This document shows positions 52,041 to 61,716 of a stretch of 64,000 nucleotides of DNA, piece by piece. How positions within the stretch are numbered: position 1 is the first letter of the stretch; the number at the start of each line of letters is the position of its first letter. This stretch comes from Streptomyces griseus (lineage in GTDB: Bacteria; Actinomycetota; Actinomycetes; Nanopelagicales; Nanopelagicaceae): positions 1 through 64,000 of the forward strand of contig CAMBDL010000007.1 in NCBI GenBank assembly GCA_945865365.1, written 5' to 3'. The position numbers were made by a program, and so were the translations under genes. The notes beneath the pieces were generated by a model, which ran no database searches, had not been told where the DNA came from, and worked only from the letters and a program-made list of their open reading frames with translations.

Positions 52041-53557
52041 TGTTCGATTCCAGATCGAAGGCTATGGGCCAATTTAATGTCGGCCAATGTTGGAGCTTCA
52101 TGTCCATGTAAATCTGCCAATGTCCACCCTACTCGTGCAATTTTATGTAACCCCCGTGCCGTAATGTGCTCGCTTTCAAGTTCATCATGCAAAAAACTCA
52201 TAGCTGCTCGCTCGGGTTTAAAAGTAGTTCGTAATGCACGTGAAGGAATCTGGGAGTTCACGCTCCAACCAGCTCCATTAAATCGTGCAGCTGCAATGGC
52301 GCGAGCTGCAACAACTCGTTGGCGAATCTCGGCGCTACTTTCTCCAAGCTCGGTTCGGGCCATATCTAAACGACCCACAGGATCTAAGTGCACCCTCATA
52401 TCTATCCGATCCATCAAAGGGCCAGAGAGTTTTCCCAAATAGCGGCGAACTTGTTGAGATGAACATGTGCAGTTGCGACCGCGACCAGAAAACTTTCCGC
52501 AGGGACATGGATTAGCCGCCAGCACAAGTAAAAACTGGGCGGGGAAAGTTACATTTCCAATGCTGCGCGCGATGGTGATTGTGCCTGCCTCTAAAGGTTG
52601 ACGCAGTGAATCGAGAACGCCCGAAGGACACTCTGGTGCCTCATCGATAAAGAGAACTCCATTATGAGCCAATGAACACGCTCCTGGCTTAATGGAATGC
52701 GCTCCCCCGCCAACCATAGCTACTCGGGTTGTTGTGTGATGTGGAGAAACTATCGGTGCGATCAATGATGTAGGTGACCTGGTAGCAAATGTTCCAGCAA
52801 GAGAGTGCACAGCCGTTACTTCCAGCGCCTGTGCAATATCTAAGGCAGGCATGATTGTAGGAATTCGCTCGGCAATCATCGTCTTTCCCGTTCCGGGTGG
52901 ACCAATTAATAAGATGTGATGACCTCCAGTTGCCGCAATCTCTGCAGCTAAACGGGCCTGCATTTGTCCGGCTACATCGGCAAAATCCAAACGATCATCG
53001 GTGGGTTGCCATGCTAAGTCAATCTCTTGGACACACTCACGTACCCCTGTTCGTAGCCATGTAAGAATCTTCGTGAGATGCTCCATTGGAATAATCTCCA
53101 TGTTGTGCATCAGAGATGCCTCTTTGAAATTTGCAGCTGGAACGACTGCGGTACGAACTCCAGATTTATAAGCCACCATTAACGATGGCAATACCCCTCG
53201 TACTGAACGAATTCGACCATCGAGTGCTAATTCGCCAATAAAAACAATGTCACGAATTTTCTCAGGTGCAATACTCTCGTGGGCAGATAATAGGGCGATA
53301 CAAATTGCTACATCAAAACTAGAGCCACTCTTAGGTAACCACGCAGGAGATAATGACACGGTTACTTTGCGATTGGGCCAACTTTCTCCGCAGTTAACCA
53401 TCGCAGCGCGGACACGATCACGTGACTCTGAGAGTGCAGCATCGGGTAAACCTAAGAGTGAATACATGGGAACTCCGTCGGCAATATCTACTTCCACGGT
53501 TATTACATGACCATCTAAGCCAAGGAGTGCAACGCAGAGAGTTTGAGCCAGAGTCAT
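52037..53557 (-). CDS. comM: ComM / YifB family AAA+ protein
   Basis: A Mg-chelatase-like AAA+ protein of 506 residues; ComM in Vibrio is a hexameric helicase that aids branch migration during recombination. The N-terminal Lon-like domain includes PAWLPKSGSSFDVAI and FIGELALDGRIR. The AAA+ core has Walker A GPPGTGKT and Walker B LFIDEAPE. A zinc-binding ANPCPCGKFSG...CTCS cluster follows and then the C-terminal Mg-chelatase domain with SRALRTTFKPER. Overlaps yraN at its start and dprA at its end. Confidence 0.94.
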   Translation of the reverse strand: MTLAQTLCVALLGLDGHVITVEVDIADGVPMYSLLGLPDAALSESRDRVRAAMVNCGESWPNRKVTVSLSPAWLPKSGSSFDVAICIALLSAHESIAPEKIRDIVFIGELALDGRIRSVRGVLPSLMVAYKSGVRTAVVPAANFKEASLMHNMEIIPMEHLTKILTWLRTGVRECVQEIDLAWQPTDDRLDFADVAGQMQARLAAEIAATGGHHILLIGPPGTGKTMIAERIPTIMPALDIAQALEVTAVHSLAGTFATRSPTSLIAPIVSPHHTTTRVAMVGGGAHSIKPGACSLAHNGVLFIDEAPECPSGVLDSLRQPLEAGTITIARSIGNVTFPAQFLLVLAANPCPCGKFSGRGRNCTCSSQQVRRYLGKLSGPLMDRIDMRVHLDPVGRLDMARTELGESSAEIRQRVVAARAIAAARFNGAGWSVNSQIPSRALRTTFKPERAAMSFLHDELESEHITARGLHKIARVGWTLADLHGHEAPTLADIKLAHSLRSGIEQ

Positions 53558-53919
53558 AGGATATGAGCTCGGTATTCAATGCTGTGTGAACCATCTGGTG
53601 CAATCAAGACAGCGGCTGCATCGATTTGATAGTCGCAGCCCAGGCAGCCATGAGTTGCTAGCCAACCTAAAGCTAATCGCTGCATGCGCCGGGCTTTATG
53701 CTCATTGATCGCTTCGAAAGGGTGACCAAAGGCCATCGAAGAGCGCGTTTTGACCTCCACGAAGGCGAAGACTCCACTTCGGTGTAGCGCAACAATATCG
53801 ATTTCACCTTCACGGATTCGCCAATTGCGCTCGATGATTTCTGCGTGCTGGGTGATTAAGTACTGTGTCACTATCTCTTCACCACATGCACCTATACGTT
53901 GATTACTAATTTTTCGCAT
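53554..53919 (-). CDS. yraN: UPF0102 (YraN) nuclease-like protein
   Basis: A 121-residue protein with the YraN opening RIGACGEEIVTQYL and the nuclease-fold block IREGEIDIVALHRSGVFAFVEVKTRSS. The E/D/ExK pattern (E in REGEID, D in EIDIV, EVK) matches a PD-(D/E)XK core. Function is not established. It lies between rnhB and comM, the usual actinobacterial order, and its stop overlaps the comM ATG. Confidence 0.92.
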   Translation of the reverse strand: MRKISNQRIGACGEEIVTQYLITQHAEIIERNWRIREGEIDIVALHRSGVFAFVEVKTRSSMAFGHPFEAINEHKARRMQRLALGWLATHGCLGCDYQIDAAAVLIAPDGSHSIEYRAHIL

Positions 53920-53965
53920 GGTGGGACCATAAATTTCAACCCTGACAATTAGAGGATTGAGCTCT

Positions 53966-54574
53966 TTACTTGTGGATGAGCGCAGCGATATTTGAAAATG
54001 AACGCCGATGTTCTATACACGGGCCATGCTCATTAAGCGCACGCGTATGAGAAGCAGTGATATAGCCCTTATGCCCAGCAAAACCAAACTGCGGATACTG
54101 CTCATCCATGGCTCGCATAATTCGATCACGAGTTACTTTGGCAATTATCGATGCGGCGCTGATACTAACAACGACTTGATCGCCTTTCCACACCGCTAAA
54201 TTTGGTAAACCTAAACCTTCAATCGCATAGCCATCAGTTAAAACATAGGCAGGTACCTGATCAAGTCCGTGAACTGCGCGGCGCATACCATCTAGATTTG
54301 CTGCATGCACTCCGCGTGCATCAACTTCTAGTGCTGGCACTATTACTACGTTAATTGACGTTGCACATCTTTGAATTAAATCGAAAATCTCTTCTCTCTT
54401 TTTTTCAGAGATCTCTTTTGAATCACGTACAACCGATAACTCAGGAGCAAAGGGATCTTTAAGAATGACGCTTGCTATAACTAGAGGTCCAGCACATGCA
54501 CCTCGTCCGGCTTCATCAACCCCAGCAATAGGTGAAATTCCGGCGTTGATGAGCAGCTGCTCAATCACCTTCAT
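53966..54574 (-). CDS. rnhB: Ribonuclease HII
   Basis: Cuts RNA of RNA-DNA hybrids and removes misincorporated ribonucleotides; 202 residues. The catalytic signature AGVDEAGRGACAGPLV puts D20 and E21 in the first strand, and later acidic residues lie in VLTDGYAI and ISAASIIAKVTRDR. GFAGHKGYITASHTRAL closes the core. It is seven bases downstream of lepB, on the same strand. Confidence 0.96.
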   Translation of the reverse strand: MKVIEQLLINAGISPIAGVDEAGRGACAGPLVIASVILKDPFAPELSVVRDSKEISEKKREEIFDLIQRCATSINVVIVPALEVDARGVHAANLDGMRRAVHGLDQVPAYVLTDGYAIEGLGLPNLAVWKGDQVVVSISAASIIAKVTRDRIMRAMDEQYPQFGFAGHKGYITASHTRALNEHGPCIEHRRSFSNIAALIHK

Positions 54575-54580
54575 TAAAGG

Positions 54581-55234
54581 CTACTTAACTAAGTCGATCT
54601 GTGGGAGATATGTAAGATTTTTAAATGGCCAAATCACTGCAAAGACGCGACCAGTGACTCGCGAAAGCGGAACCATTCCCTTGTTAATATCTTCTTGGTG
54701 ATAACGTGAATCAGCACTCGCACTGCGGTGATCACCCATGACCCACAACTTTCCCTTTGCAACGGTGATGTCAAACTTCATGTCACTTGGCGCATTGCCC
54801 TTAAAAATATATGGCTCAGTGATTGCAGTTCCATTGACCTCAATTAAGCCGGCCTTAGTACAGCAAACTACGCGATCTCCAGCTATGCCAATGACTCGCT
54901 TTACTAAATACTGCTTGGCAGGGTTAGGCAAAACACCAACTGCTACTAAAACACTCTTAGCTTCAGCAATAATCTTATTGCCAGATGTATCACCATAGAA
55001 TGGAAGCCACTTTGCTGGATCGCGGAAGACAACAACATCACCGCGGGAGATCTGCTTAGATAAAAATGGCAGCTTATTGACAGCTACTCGATCTTGTATC
55101 TGCAAAGTATTTTCCATTGATCCTGATGGAATATAGAAAAACTGCACAAGAAAGGTCTTGATGAAGAGTGAAACAACCAAAGCGACAAGTACAAGAATTG
55201 GGAACTCCTGTAGGAGAGAGCCCTTACGGCGCAT
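54581..55234 (-). CDS. lepB: Signal peptidase I
   Basis: Cleaves signal peptides at the outer face of the membrane; 217 residues. One membrane segment at about residues 10-30 precedes box B, where IPSGSMENTL puts the nucleophile at S39. The general base is K112 in YLVKRVIGIAGD, and box E is MGDHRSASADSR. A single N-terminal anchor is normal for Gram-positives. It lies nine bases after rplS and seven before rnhB, in a housekeeping operon. Confidence 0.95.
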   Translation of the reverse strand: MRRKGSLLQEFPILVLVALVVSLFIKTFLVQFFYIPSGSMENTLQIQDRVAVNKLPFLSKQISRGDVVVFRDPAKWLPFYGDTSGNKIIAEAKSVLVAVGVLPNPAKQYLVKRVIGIAGDRVVCCTKAGLIEVNGTAITEPYIFKGNAPSDMKFDITVAKGKLWVMGDHRSASADSRYHQEDINKGMVPLSRVTGRVFAVIWPFKNLTYLPQIDLVK

Positions 55235-55243
55235 TGACGCTAG

Positions 55244-55774
55244 TTATTCAGCAGGTGCTTCGGGCACGACATCTGTAGTCGCATCTGTAGCTGGAGCCTC
55301 GGACACAGCTTCGATAACTACTGGTGCTTCAACAACAGCTTCTACAACTGGTGCCTCAACAACTGCCTCTGGAACTACAACCGCGACTGGCTCTGGAGTA
55401 GAAAGAATTCCATCGCCGTAACCCTCAACGCCATCGCGCTTTTCACGAATCTTTGCAGCCTTACCGCGAAGATCGCGTAGGTAGTAGAGCTTGGCGCGAC
55501 GTACATCGCCCTTCTTTACTAACTCAATCTTTTCAATAACCGGTGTATGAACTGGGAATGTACGCTCTACGCCAACGCCGTAAGAGACCTTACGAACGGT
55601 GAAAGTTTCACGAACTCCATCGCCTTGGCGACGCATAACAATTCCCTGGAAGACCTGAAGGCGACTCTTGCTGCCTTCGATAACACGTACGTGAATCTTG
55701 AGCTCATCGCCAGCGCGGAACTGTGGGATGTCTTTACGCAGGGATACTGCATCTACGGCGTCAAGGATGTTCAT
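55244..55774 (-). CDS. rplS: Ribosomal protein bL19 with a long acidic tail
   Basis: The first 115 or so residues are an ordinary bL19, with [27 protein letters not shown] and [13 protein letters not shown]. About 60 further residues follow, rich in Val, Glu, Ala and Pro, giving 176 in all. The DNA of the tail carries a 27-bp tandem repeat (near-identical blocks at 55320-55343 and 55347-55370). Low-complexity acidic tails occur in some actinobacterial ribosomal proteins; no function is known. The usual rpsP/rimM/trmD neighbours are not in this window. Confidence 0.95.
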   Translation of the reverse strand: MNILDAVDAVSLRKDIPQFRAGDELKIHVRVIEGSKSRLQVFQGIVMRRQGDGVRETFTVRKVSYGVGVERTFPVHTPVIEKIELVKKGDVRRAKLYYLRDLRGKAAKIREKRDGVEGYGDGILSTPEPVAVVVPEAVVEAPVVEAVVEAPVVIEAVSEAPATDATTDVVPEAPAE

Positions 55775-55870
55775 CTACGTACCTTTTTCTGTTTCTCTAC
55801 AAGCACTCACTTTGGCGGTGCAGACGTCATATCTTGCCATAGATAGGCCCTCAAGCCTAAATCGGCCAGA

Positions 55871-56635
55871 TTAGCTAGGAATCTGCGAGCGCAGTTTCGC
55901 ATGCAGCGACGGGCCAGCGGCCACAGTGAGCTCTAATCCCCGCCATGTGTGGGTGGTCACCACTGCCCCAGCCTCTGTTGCTATCAAAGCCCCGGCAGCT
56001 AGATCCCACTCCTGCAAGCCCGATTCAATGTAACCATCCACCATTCCAGTGGCCACACAACATAGATCTGTGGCAGCGGCACCCATTCGCCTCAAATCTC
56101 TAATCTGTGGCACTAGGTGATCGATAATCTCTAATTGATGAGCACGATCCTTCACATCATAGGCAAAACCAGTTGATAGCAAAGCACGATTTAATTCAAC
56201 GGGGTTATTGCACTCAATCTTTACTCCATTCAAATAAGCACCACCCCTGCGAGTTGCATGCCATGTCGAAGCGATGCTGGGAGCGTGAACAACGCCGACA
56301 AGTGTGCCCGATGAATCCTTTGCCGCAATACTGATATTCCAACCAGGGAGGCCATAAAAGTAATTAACTGTTCCATCGACTGGATCAATAACCCATGTGA
56401 TTCCACTTGTGCCCGAACGGGAAGCGCCCTCTTCTCCAATGATTGCATCATCGGGGCGGTCTCTAAGAACTGCATCGACAATAAGTTTTTCACTAGCACT
56501 ATCCATCTGAGTCGCAATATCGATCGCAGTAGATTTAACCGTGAGATCCCACGATGCTGGTCGATTGACAAGTAAATCTCCTGCTGCTCGCGCAATAGTT
56601 AATGCAAGCTGCAGAAGTTCATTTTCTAGACTCAT
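55871..56635 (-). CDS. Inositol monophosphatase family protein
   Basis: A Mg-dependent phosphatase of 254 residues in the IMPase/SuhB family. The metal motifs are GEEG (in IIGEEGASRSG), WVIDPVDGTVNYFYGLP and, near the C-terminus, LQEWDLAAGALIATEAG with WD. Possible substrates are inositol-1-phosphate, histidinol-phosphate or nucleotide phosphates such as PAP; the sequence does not decide. It lies about 96 bp upstream of rplS on the same strand and diverges from an MFS gene, with 34 bp between the starts. Confidence 0.9.
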   Translation of the reverse strand: MSLENELLQLALTIARAAGDLLVNRPASWDLTVKSTAIDIATQMDSASEKLIVDAVLRDRPDDAIIGEEGASRSGTSGITWVIDPVDGTVNYFYGLPGWNISIAAKDSSGTLVGVVHAPSIASTWHATRRGGAYLNGVKIECNNPVELNRALLSTGFAYDVKDRAHQLEIIDHLVPQIRDLRRMGAAATDLCCVATGMVDGYIESGLQEWDLAAGALIATEAGAVVTTHTWRGLELTVAAGPSLHAKLRSQIPS

Positions 56636-56669
56636 ATGCCTAGTCTAACCCTGCAATAGACTCACCACT

Positions 56670-57911
56670 ATGTTTTCGGCATACTCCATACTTTTTCGTA
56701 CCCCAGGGGCGATGAAGTTCTCACTTGCCGGAATCATTGCTCGCATGCCGGTTTCAATGGACTCATTAGCGCTGATTTTTATCGTAGTTGCCGCTAGTGA
56801 TTCCTATGCCTTAGCGGGTGCGCTGAGTGCCACCGCCTCAATTGTTGTATCTATCGCTATGCCTTATTGGGCGCGAGTATCTGATCGAATTGGTCAGCGC
56901 GCAGTTCTGATGCGGGTATTACCTATCAAACTTATTGGCTTAACTATTTTTCTCGCTTTAGTTCTCAATCATGCACCAACATGGACATGGTTTATTTCTA
57001 TTATCATCGCCGAGTCAACTTCGGTAAACCTTGGTGGGCTAGTACGCCGCCGTTGGCTACACATTTTGAACCCAGATAAAACTTTAACTTTACAAGATAG
57101 TAGTAATCGCCATTTAGTAAACACGGCGTACTCCTTAGAGGCACTCAACGACGAGTTTGTTTTCATAGCTGGGCCGATTATCGCCACGGCTTGTGCAACC
57201 TCAATTCACCCAGCAGCTGGTCTTATCGCGGGAATGTTATTCCTGATAATCGGCGTTCCATTATTTGCACTTCAAAGCGCAACGCAACCTCCAGCATCTC
57301 CAAAGCGCACAATCGATCCCCATCCGCATGTAATACAGCGCAAGTCGCTTCAAGCGATTGTGCTTCCAACACTATTTATTGGTGCATTCTTTGGCGCAGT
57401 TGCCATTGTGACAGTGAGTTTTACTGATGAACTAGGCCATAAGAGTCAATCTGGTCTACTGCTTGCTCTCTGGGCTTGTGGCAGCGCGATTGCAGCTATT
57501 TTAAACGGCCTCATTAAATGGAGAATCTCTCATGCCGCCCGCTTCATTATATTTTTGATCTCTTTAACCTTGCTCTCAGTTCCATTTCTTATCGTGGACA
57601 GTATTTTCTGGTTAGCGGTCGCGTTATTTTTCAATGGCTTTGCAATCGCACCACTTATAGTCGGTGCATATGGAGTTGCTGAAACAGCAGTTCCATCCGA
57701 ACAGATTACCGAGGCGCTCAGTTGGGTTATCGCCGGCATGCCTTTGGGTGGGGCTATTTCAAGTGCCACCGCTGGCTGGGTTATAGATAACTACGGTGCG
57801 CAAACTGCTTATTGGCTTCCATTGGGATTTATGACTGCCGCACTTGTAGCCACGCTGCCCTACTTCACCACTTATAAGCAGCTCATCGGTTATTCTTCCC
57901 ATCATGACTGA
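56670..57911 (+). CDS. MFS transporter
   Basis: A 413-residue protein with about twelve hydrophobic segments. The loop after helix 2 reads YWARVSDRIGQRAVLMR, the MFS motif A variant (G/S-x3-D-R-x-G-R). SSNRHLVNTAYSLEALNDEFVFIAGP is a helix-5-like stretch also seen in sugar or drug efflux relatives. Substrate is unknown. The stop overlaps the sepH start by eight bases, so the two are probably co-transcribed. Confidence 0.86.
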   Translation: MFSAYSILFRTPGAMKFSLAGIIARMPVSMDSLALIFIVVAASDSYALAGALSATASIVVSIAMPYWARVSDRIGQRAVLMRVLPIKLIGLTIFLALVLNHAPTWTWFISIIIAESTSVNLGGLVRRRWLHILNPDKTLTLQDSSNRHLVNTAYSLEALNDEFVFIAGPIIATACATSIHPAAGLIAGMLFLIIGVPLFALQSATQPPASPKRTIDPHPHVIQRKSLQAIVLPTLFIGAFFGAVAIVTVSFTDELGHKSQSGLLLALWACGSAIAAILNGLIKWRISHAARFIIFLISLTLLSVPFLIVDSIFWLAVALFFNGFAIAPLIVGAYGVAETAVPSEQITEALSWVIAGMPLGGAISSATAGWVIDNYGAQTAYWLPLGFMTAALVATLPYFTTYKQLIGYSSHHD

Positions 57912-58683
57912 ACTTCGATTCATCGGAAAGAGTGATGAGGGCACCCATATAAGCCTTCACGATAACGATGGACATGAATTCACCGTGCGCATTAGCGATG
58001 CTTTAAAGAGCTCGGTCAATCAACCGTACCTTTCTTCAGTTCCTGAACAAGACGTTGAGACAATCTCAGTTAAAGAGATTCAACGTCGCTTGCGTGCTGG
58101 TGAATTACCGGAAGAGTTAGCGCGTGAAAACAATGTCTCCCTTGAAAAAATTGACCGCTTCTCTGGCCCAATTGTGCAGGAGCGTATTTACATCATCGAT
58201 CAGGCACAACAAATAGCTATTCGTAAAGAAGGCGGTCGTGATCCAGTCTCACTATTAGGAGTGGTGCTCTCTCGTCTCTCACCACGCAATGTGGATTTAG
58301 CCGATCTTTCGTGGGATACCTGGCGTTTAGAAGATAGTACCTGGACAGTTGAGCTTCATTATCCAAATGCTAACGGCCATGGCGTTGCGCAGTGGAACTT
58401 TGATACAACACGCAGAGTTGTTATTTCAATAGATGAAAATGCTAGATGGATGATGGGTGATGAGCCTGCGCCCCGTCCCATTGTTGCACCAGGTCTTGTG
58501 TATTCAGACTCACCCCATCCAACTACTCGACATGCGGAAAACTTAGAGCCAGAAGTACCGCGCCTGGCAGTTATCCGTGAAGCACCCGATAATGATGCTG
58601 CGCGCGATGGCGTTGTCGCTCGCGCAAAAGTTCCAAGCTGGGATGAAATTATGTTTGGCATTAAACCAACCGAAGATCAGTAA
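57904..58683 (+). CDS. sepH: Division regulator SepH (DUF3071)
   Basis: SepH is an actinobacterial protein that binds FtsZ and stimulates its assembly. The 259 residues begin MTELRFIGKSDEGTHISL. The conserved N-terminal domain has SVKEIQRRLRAGELPEELARE with the helix-turn-helix ENNVSLEKIDRFSGPI. A second conserved segment WDTWRLEDSTWTVELHYP follows, then a variable acidic linker and a short conserved end SWDEIMFG. It is encoded away from ftsZ, after an MFS gene and before corA. Confidence 0.92.
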   Translation: MTELRFIGKSDEGTHISLHDNDGHEFTVRISDALKSSVNQPYLSSVPEQDVETISVKEIQRRLRAGELPEELARENNVSLEKIDRFSGPIVQERIYIIDQAQQIAIRKEGGRDPVSLLGVVLSRLSPRNVDLADLSWDTWRLEDSTWTVELHYPNANGHGVAQWNFDTTRRVVISIDENARWMMGDEPAPRPIVAPGLVYSDSPHPTTRHAENLEPEVPRLAVIREAPDNDAARDGVVARAKVPSWDEIMFGIKPTEDQ

Positions 58684-58692
58684 CAGAGAGAA

Positions 58693-59664
58693 ATGATTGT
58701 AGATTCCGCGCTCTACCAAAATGGTAAACGCGTTAGTGGCCCTGCTGACATATCCGACGTCGTAGATATTGCTCGTACATCAGGTGGCTTTGTTTGGCTT
58801 GGGCTAGCAGAGCCCACCCACACTGAGTTCGAACATGTTGTAGGTGAGCTTAACTTTCATCCTTTGGCCGTTGAAGATGCTGTACATGCCCAACAAAGAC
58901 CCAAGATTGAAGAGTACGGGGGCTTAACTTTTTTTACATTTAAGAGTGTTTTTTACGATGAATCTAATAGCGCTATCTCTACGGGAGAGTTGATCTGCTT
59001 TGTAGAAAAAGAGTTTATTGTGATTGTCCGCCATGGTGAAGGTACTCCCCTAGTCACAGTTCGCCAAGAGATTGAAGCTAAACCTGAATTCTTAAAATTA
59101 GGCCCCTTTGCGGTTTTGCATGCCGTCGTTGATCGAGTAATTGATGAATACATATCGATTGCAACTGAACTTGAAAATGATGTCATCAACTTAGAGACCA
59201 AAGTATTTAGTGGCAAGCGCCAAACTTTTTCACAAGAAATCTATTTTCTTAAGCGCGAATTGATTGAGTACCGACACGCCATTGAGCCGCTTGTAATTCC
59301 ATTACAAAAGTTAGTTTCTGAGACTTATACTCAAACACCAGATGCCCTCAAGCCATTTTTTCGTGACACCCTAGATCACCTGTTGCGTACGTGCGAACAT
59401 GCATCAGGTATGGATTCACTTTTAACCACTGCCTTGCAAGCCGATCTAGCACATGTACAAGTACGCCAAAATGAAGATGTCCGAAAGATTTCAGCATGGG
59501 TTGCACTTGCGGCCGCTCCAACAATGATCGCCGGAATCTATGGCATGAACTTTAAGTTCATGCCAGAACTCAGTTGGAAATACGGCTATCCATTAGTCCT
59601 TGGAGTTGTTACCTCATTAAGCGCACTCTTGCTTTACAAGTTCAGAAAAGCAAAATGGTTATAG
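58693..59664 (+). CDS. corA: CorA family Mg2+/Co2+ transporter
   Basis: A 323-residue metal-ion channel. A soluble N-terminal domain (about residues 1-265) is followed by two membrane helices, with the family signature G284-M-N286 in IYGMNFKFMPEL at the end of the first. Segments FVWLGLAEPT, HPLAVEDAVHAQQRPKIEEY and FLKRELIEYRHAIEPL are typical of CorA. It lies nine bases after sepH on the same strand and faces the phosphodiesterase-like gene. Confidence 0.94.
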   Translation: MIVDSALYQNGKRVSGPADISDVVDIARTSGGFVWLGLAEPTHTEFEHVVGELNFHPLAVEDAVHAQQRPKIEEYGGLTFFTFKSVFYDESNSAISTGELICFVEKEFIVIVRHGEGTPLVTVRQEIEAKPEFLKLGPFAVLHAVVDRVIDEYISIATELENDVINLETKVFSGKRQTFSQEIYFLKRELIEYRHAIEPLVIPLQKLVSETYTQTPDALKPFFRDTLDHLLRTCEHASGMDSLLTTALQADLAHVQVRQNEDVRKISAWVALAAAPTMIAGIYGMNFKFMPELSWKYGYPLVLGVVTSLSALLLYKFRKAKWL

Positions 59665-59674
59665 GCAGGTGGCT

Positions 59675-60775
59675 CTAACTTAAGGTTGTTGTTAGTAATC
59701 CCACCTGCGTTTCAATCTCACTCTGGCCACCATGATGGCCAACCATTGAGCCCTCTTTATCTGCGCGCTCGGGATCAATAAGCACAACGTCGGAATTAGC
59801 GATAGCAATAACTTCACCCATGCGATCGAGTGCATCAGCACTGACTTCGTGGCCAAAAAGATCACTCTCAATCGCCTGCTCCCGAGTAAGCACTGTGGCA
59901 CGCTGGCCTAAAAATTCTTGCCACACAGCAGCGACTTCACTTCGTGCAGACGGACTATCAGAGTTTAAGTACAGATGCCGCGCTCTTGGCTCACCGGCTA
60001 TAACAGAGATATTTTTCTGCAAGGGGTTATCTAGACCGATAACAATTTTCTCCCCAACGTTGACCATTCCATGATCTGACGTTAACCAAATTCGTGTTCC
60101 AGCTGGCATCTCTTTCATTAATCCAGCCAGCATCTGATCGATCATCGTCAGTGCCGCTAACCATTGTGGACTTCCAACTCCATCACTATGTCCGGCAACA
60201 TCTAAATCATTCATGTATAGATAGACAAAAGATGGAGTCTTCTGTAGCGCAGCTTTAGTTTCGGCGATTAAATCTGGGACAACATTTGCTCCACGATACT
60301 CTGCACCGCGAAACACTGCGCGCGTGAATCCAGAGTTTTCAAAACGCTTTGCTGCAACATGTGAAACACGAATACCTTCGCCGCTTGCTCTTTCAAAAAG
60401 TGTGGGCACTGGTTGCCAATGATTTGGGTCAACGCGTTCATCCCATTTCAATGCATTTAGAATTCGTCCGCCACTGCGCGGAACTTGTACGGTGTAACCC
60501 AACATTCCATGTGTACCTGGAAGAGTTCCAGTAGTTAACGTGGCAAGACTTGTCGCAGTTGTTGATGGAAACGCGGTCTGAATAATTCCATGCTGAGTAA
60601 GCCTTGCAATGGTTGGCATGGCATCGGCAAATATTTCAAGAGTGTTAGCGCCAAAGCCATCGATAAGGAAAAGAACTTCTCGACCCATTGGACTTGGGCC
60701 ACAACCCAGCGTGTCCAAAGCAGTAGTTAGCCCTAGCGAGGAAAAGATCGATGGCGTTATCTGCGATAAATGCAT
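59675..60775 (-). CDS. Alkaline-phosphatase-superfamily phosphodiesterase
   Basis: A 366-residue protein of the nucleotide pyrophosphatase/phosphodiesterase type. Metal-site motifs of the superfamily are visible: FLIDGFGANTLE near the N-terminus, FPSTTATSLATLTTG with the Thr nucleophile, YMNDLDVAGHSDG, LTSDHGMVN and MVGHHGG near the end. No signal peptide is evident. Actinobacteria often carry this protein beside wall or division genes; the substrate is unknown. It diverges from psuG with about 38 bp between the starts. Confidence 0.87.
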   Translation of the reverse strand: MHLSQITPSIFSSLGLTTALDTLGCGPSPMGREVLFLIDGFGANTLEIFADAMPTIARLTQHGIIQTAFPSTTATSLATLTTGTLPGTHGMLGYTVQVPRSGGRILNALKWDERVDPNHWQPVPTLFERASGEGIRVSHVAAKRFENSGFTRAVFRGAEYRGANVVPDLIAETKAALQKTPSFVYLYMNDLDVAGHSDGVGSPQWLAALTMIDQMLAGLMKEMPAGTRIWLTSDHGMVNVGEKIVIGLDNPLQKNISVIAGEPRARHLYLNSDSPSARSEVAAVWQEFLGQRATVLTREQAIESDLFGHEVSADALDRMGEVIAIANSDVVLIDPERADKEGSMVGHHGGQSEIETQVGLLTTTLS

Positions 60776-60813
60776 TTGCGTATCTTCTCATTACATCCGC
60801 TAAGGTTGTGCAT

Positions 60814-61716
60814 ATGAAGAGCGCAATTAAATATTCAGCTGAAGTTTCAGCTGCTATGGCCGCTAACGCGCCAATTGTCGCCCTCGAATCAACGATTATT
60901 AGTCATGGATTACCACGGCCCTCTAACTTGGCCGTTGCAATTGAGTGCGAACGAATTATTCGAGATCGTGGCGCCGTACCTGCAACAATTGCACTGTTAG
61001 ATGGCATTGTGCATGTGGGCCTTGAAATTAATGAACTAGAAGCGATTGCTCAGCGTGATGATATTTCTAAAGCTTCAATCCGTGATTTAGCGATCGTCGT
61101 GGCTCAGGCAAAGAGTGCGGCAACAACGGTTGCAGCAACCGCTCATATTGCTGCACTAGCTGGTATTAAGGTTTTTGCAACAGGTGGCTTAGGTGGAGTA
61201 CATCGCGGCGCTAATGAATCATTTGATGAATCTGCCGATCTCACTGCGCTATCCCAGTTAGATATCACCGTCATTTGTGCAGGAGTTAAATCAATCTTGG
61301 ATGTTCATGCAACGCTGGAGCGCCTAGAAACTTTGGCAATCGGCTTAGTCGGTTATAAAACCAATCGCTTCCCTGGTTTCTACTTAACTGACTCAGGCTT
61401 TGAGCTAGAGCATCGAGTAGATAGCCCCGCAGAAATTGCCGCCATTATTAAGGCCCGCAGTGCAATTGGCACACAGTTTAAAGCGTTAGTCGTTGCAAAT
61501 CCTGTTGCAAAAGAGATGGAAAAAAACCGACACGACCAATTTCTTGCAACCGGTTTAGCTAAAGCAGCTCATGATGGCATCGACGGTAAAGCCGTTACTC
61601 CATACTTGCTCGAGCATTTTCACACTGCTTCAAAGGGCGAGTCACTCGCTATCAATACTGAAATTATTAAATCAAACTGCGCATTAGCTGCAGATATTGC
61701 GGTAGCACTTCAATGA
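60814..61716 (+). CDS. psuG: Pseudouridine-5'-phosphate glycosidase PsuG
   Basis: Splits pseudouridine 5'-phosphate reversibly to uracil and ribose 5-phosphate; 300 residues from the ATG at 60814 (MKSAIKYSAEV), which has AAGG eight bases upstream. In-frame codons up to 60751 would overlap the divergent gene. Family landmarks are VALESTIISHGLPRPSN, GAVPATIALLDG, FATGGLGGVHRGA, VICAGVKSILDV and the C-terminal VTPYLLEHFH. The end overlaps psuK as ATGA, forming a two-gene pseudouridine salvage operon. Confidence 0.95.
   Translation: MKSAIKYSAEVSAAMAANAPIVALESTIISHGLPRPSNLAVAIECERIIRDRGAVPATIALLDGIVHVGLEINELEAIAQRDDISKASIRDLAIVVAQAKSAATTVAATAHIAALAGIKVFATGGLGGVHRGANESFDESADLTALSQLDITVICAGVKSILDVHATLERLETLAIGLVGYKTNRFPGFYLTDSGFELEHRVDSPAEIAAIIKARSAIGTQFKALVVANPVAKEMEKNRHDQFLATGLAKAAHDGIDGKAVTPYLLEHFHTASKGESLAINTEIIKSNCALAADIAVALQ

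Noticed and set aside
51180-53557. Evidence for natural competence (dprA and comM)
   Set aside because: Both genes are common in non-competent actinobacteria; no ComEA/ComEC or pilus genes are in the window.
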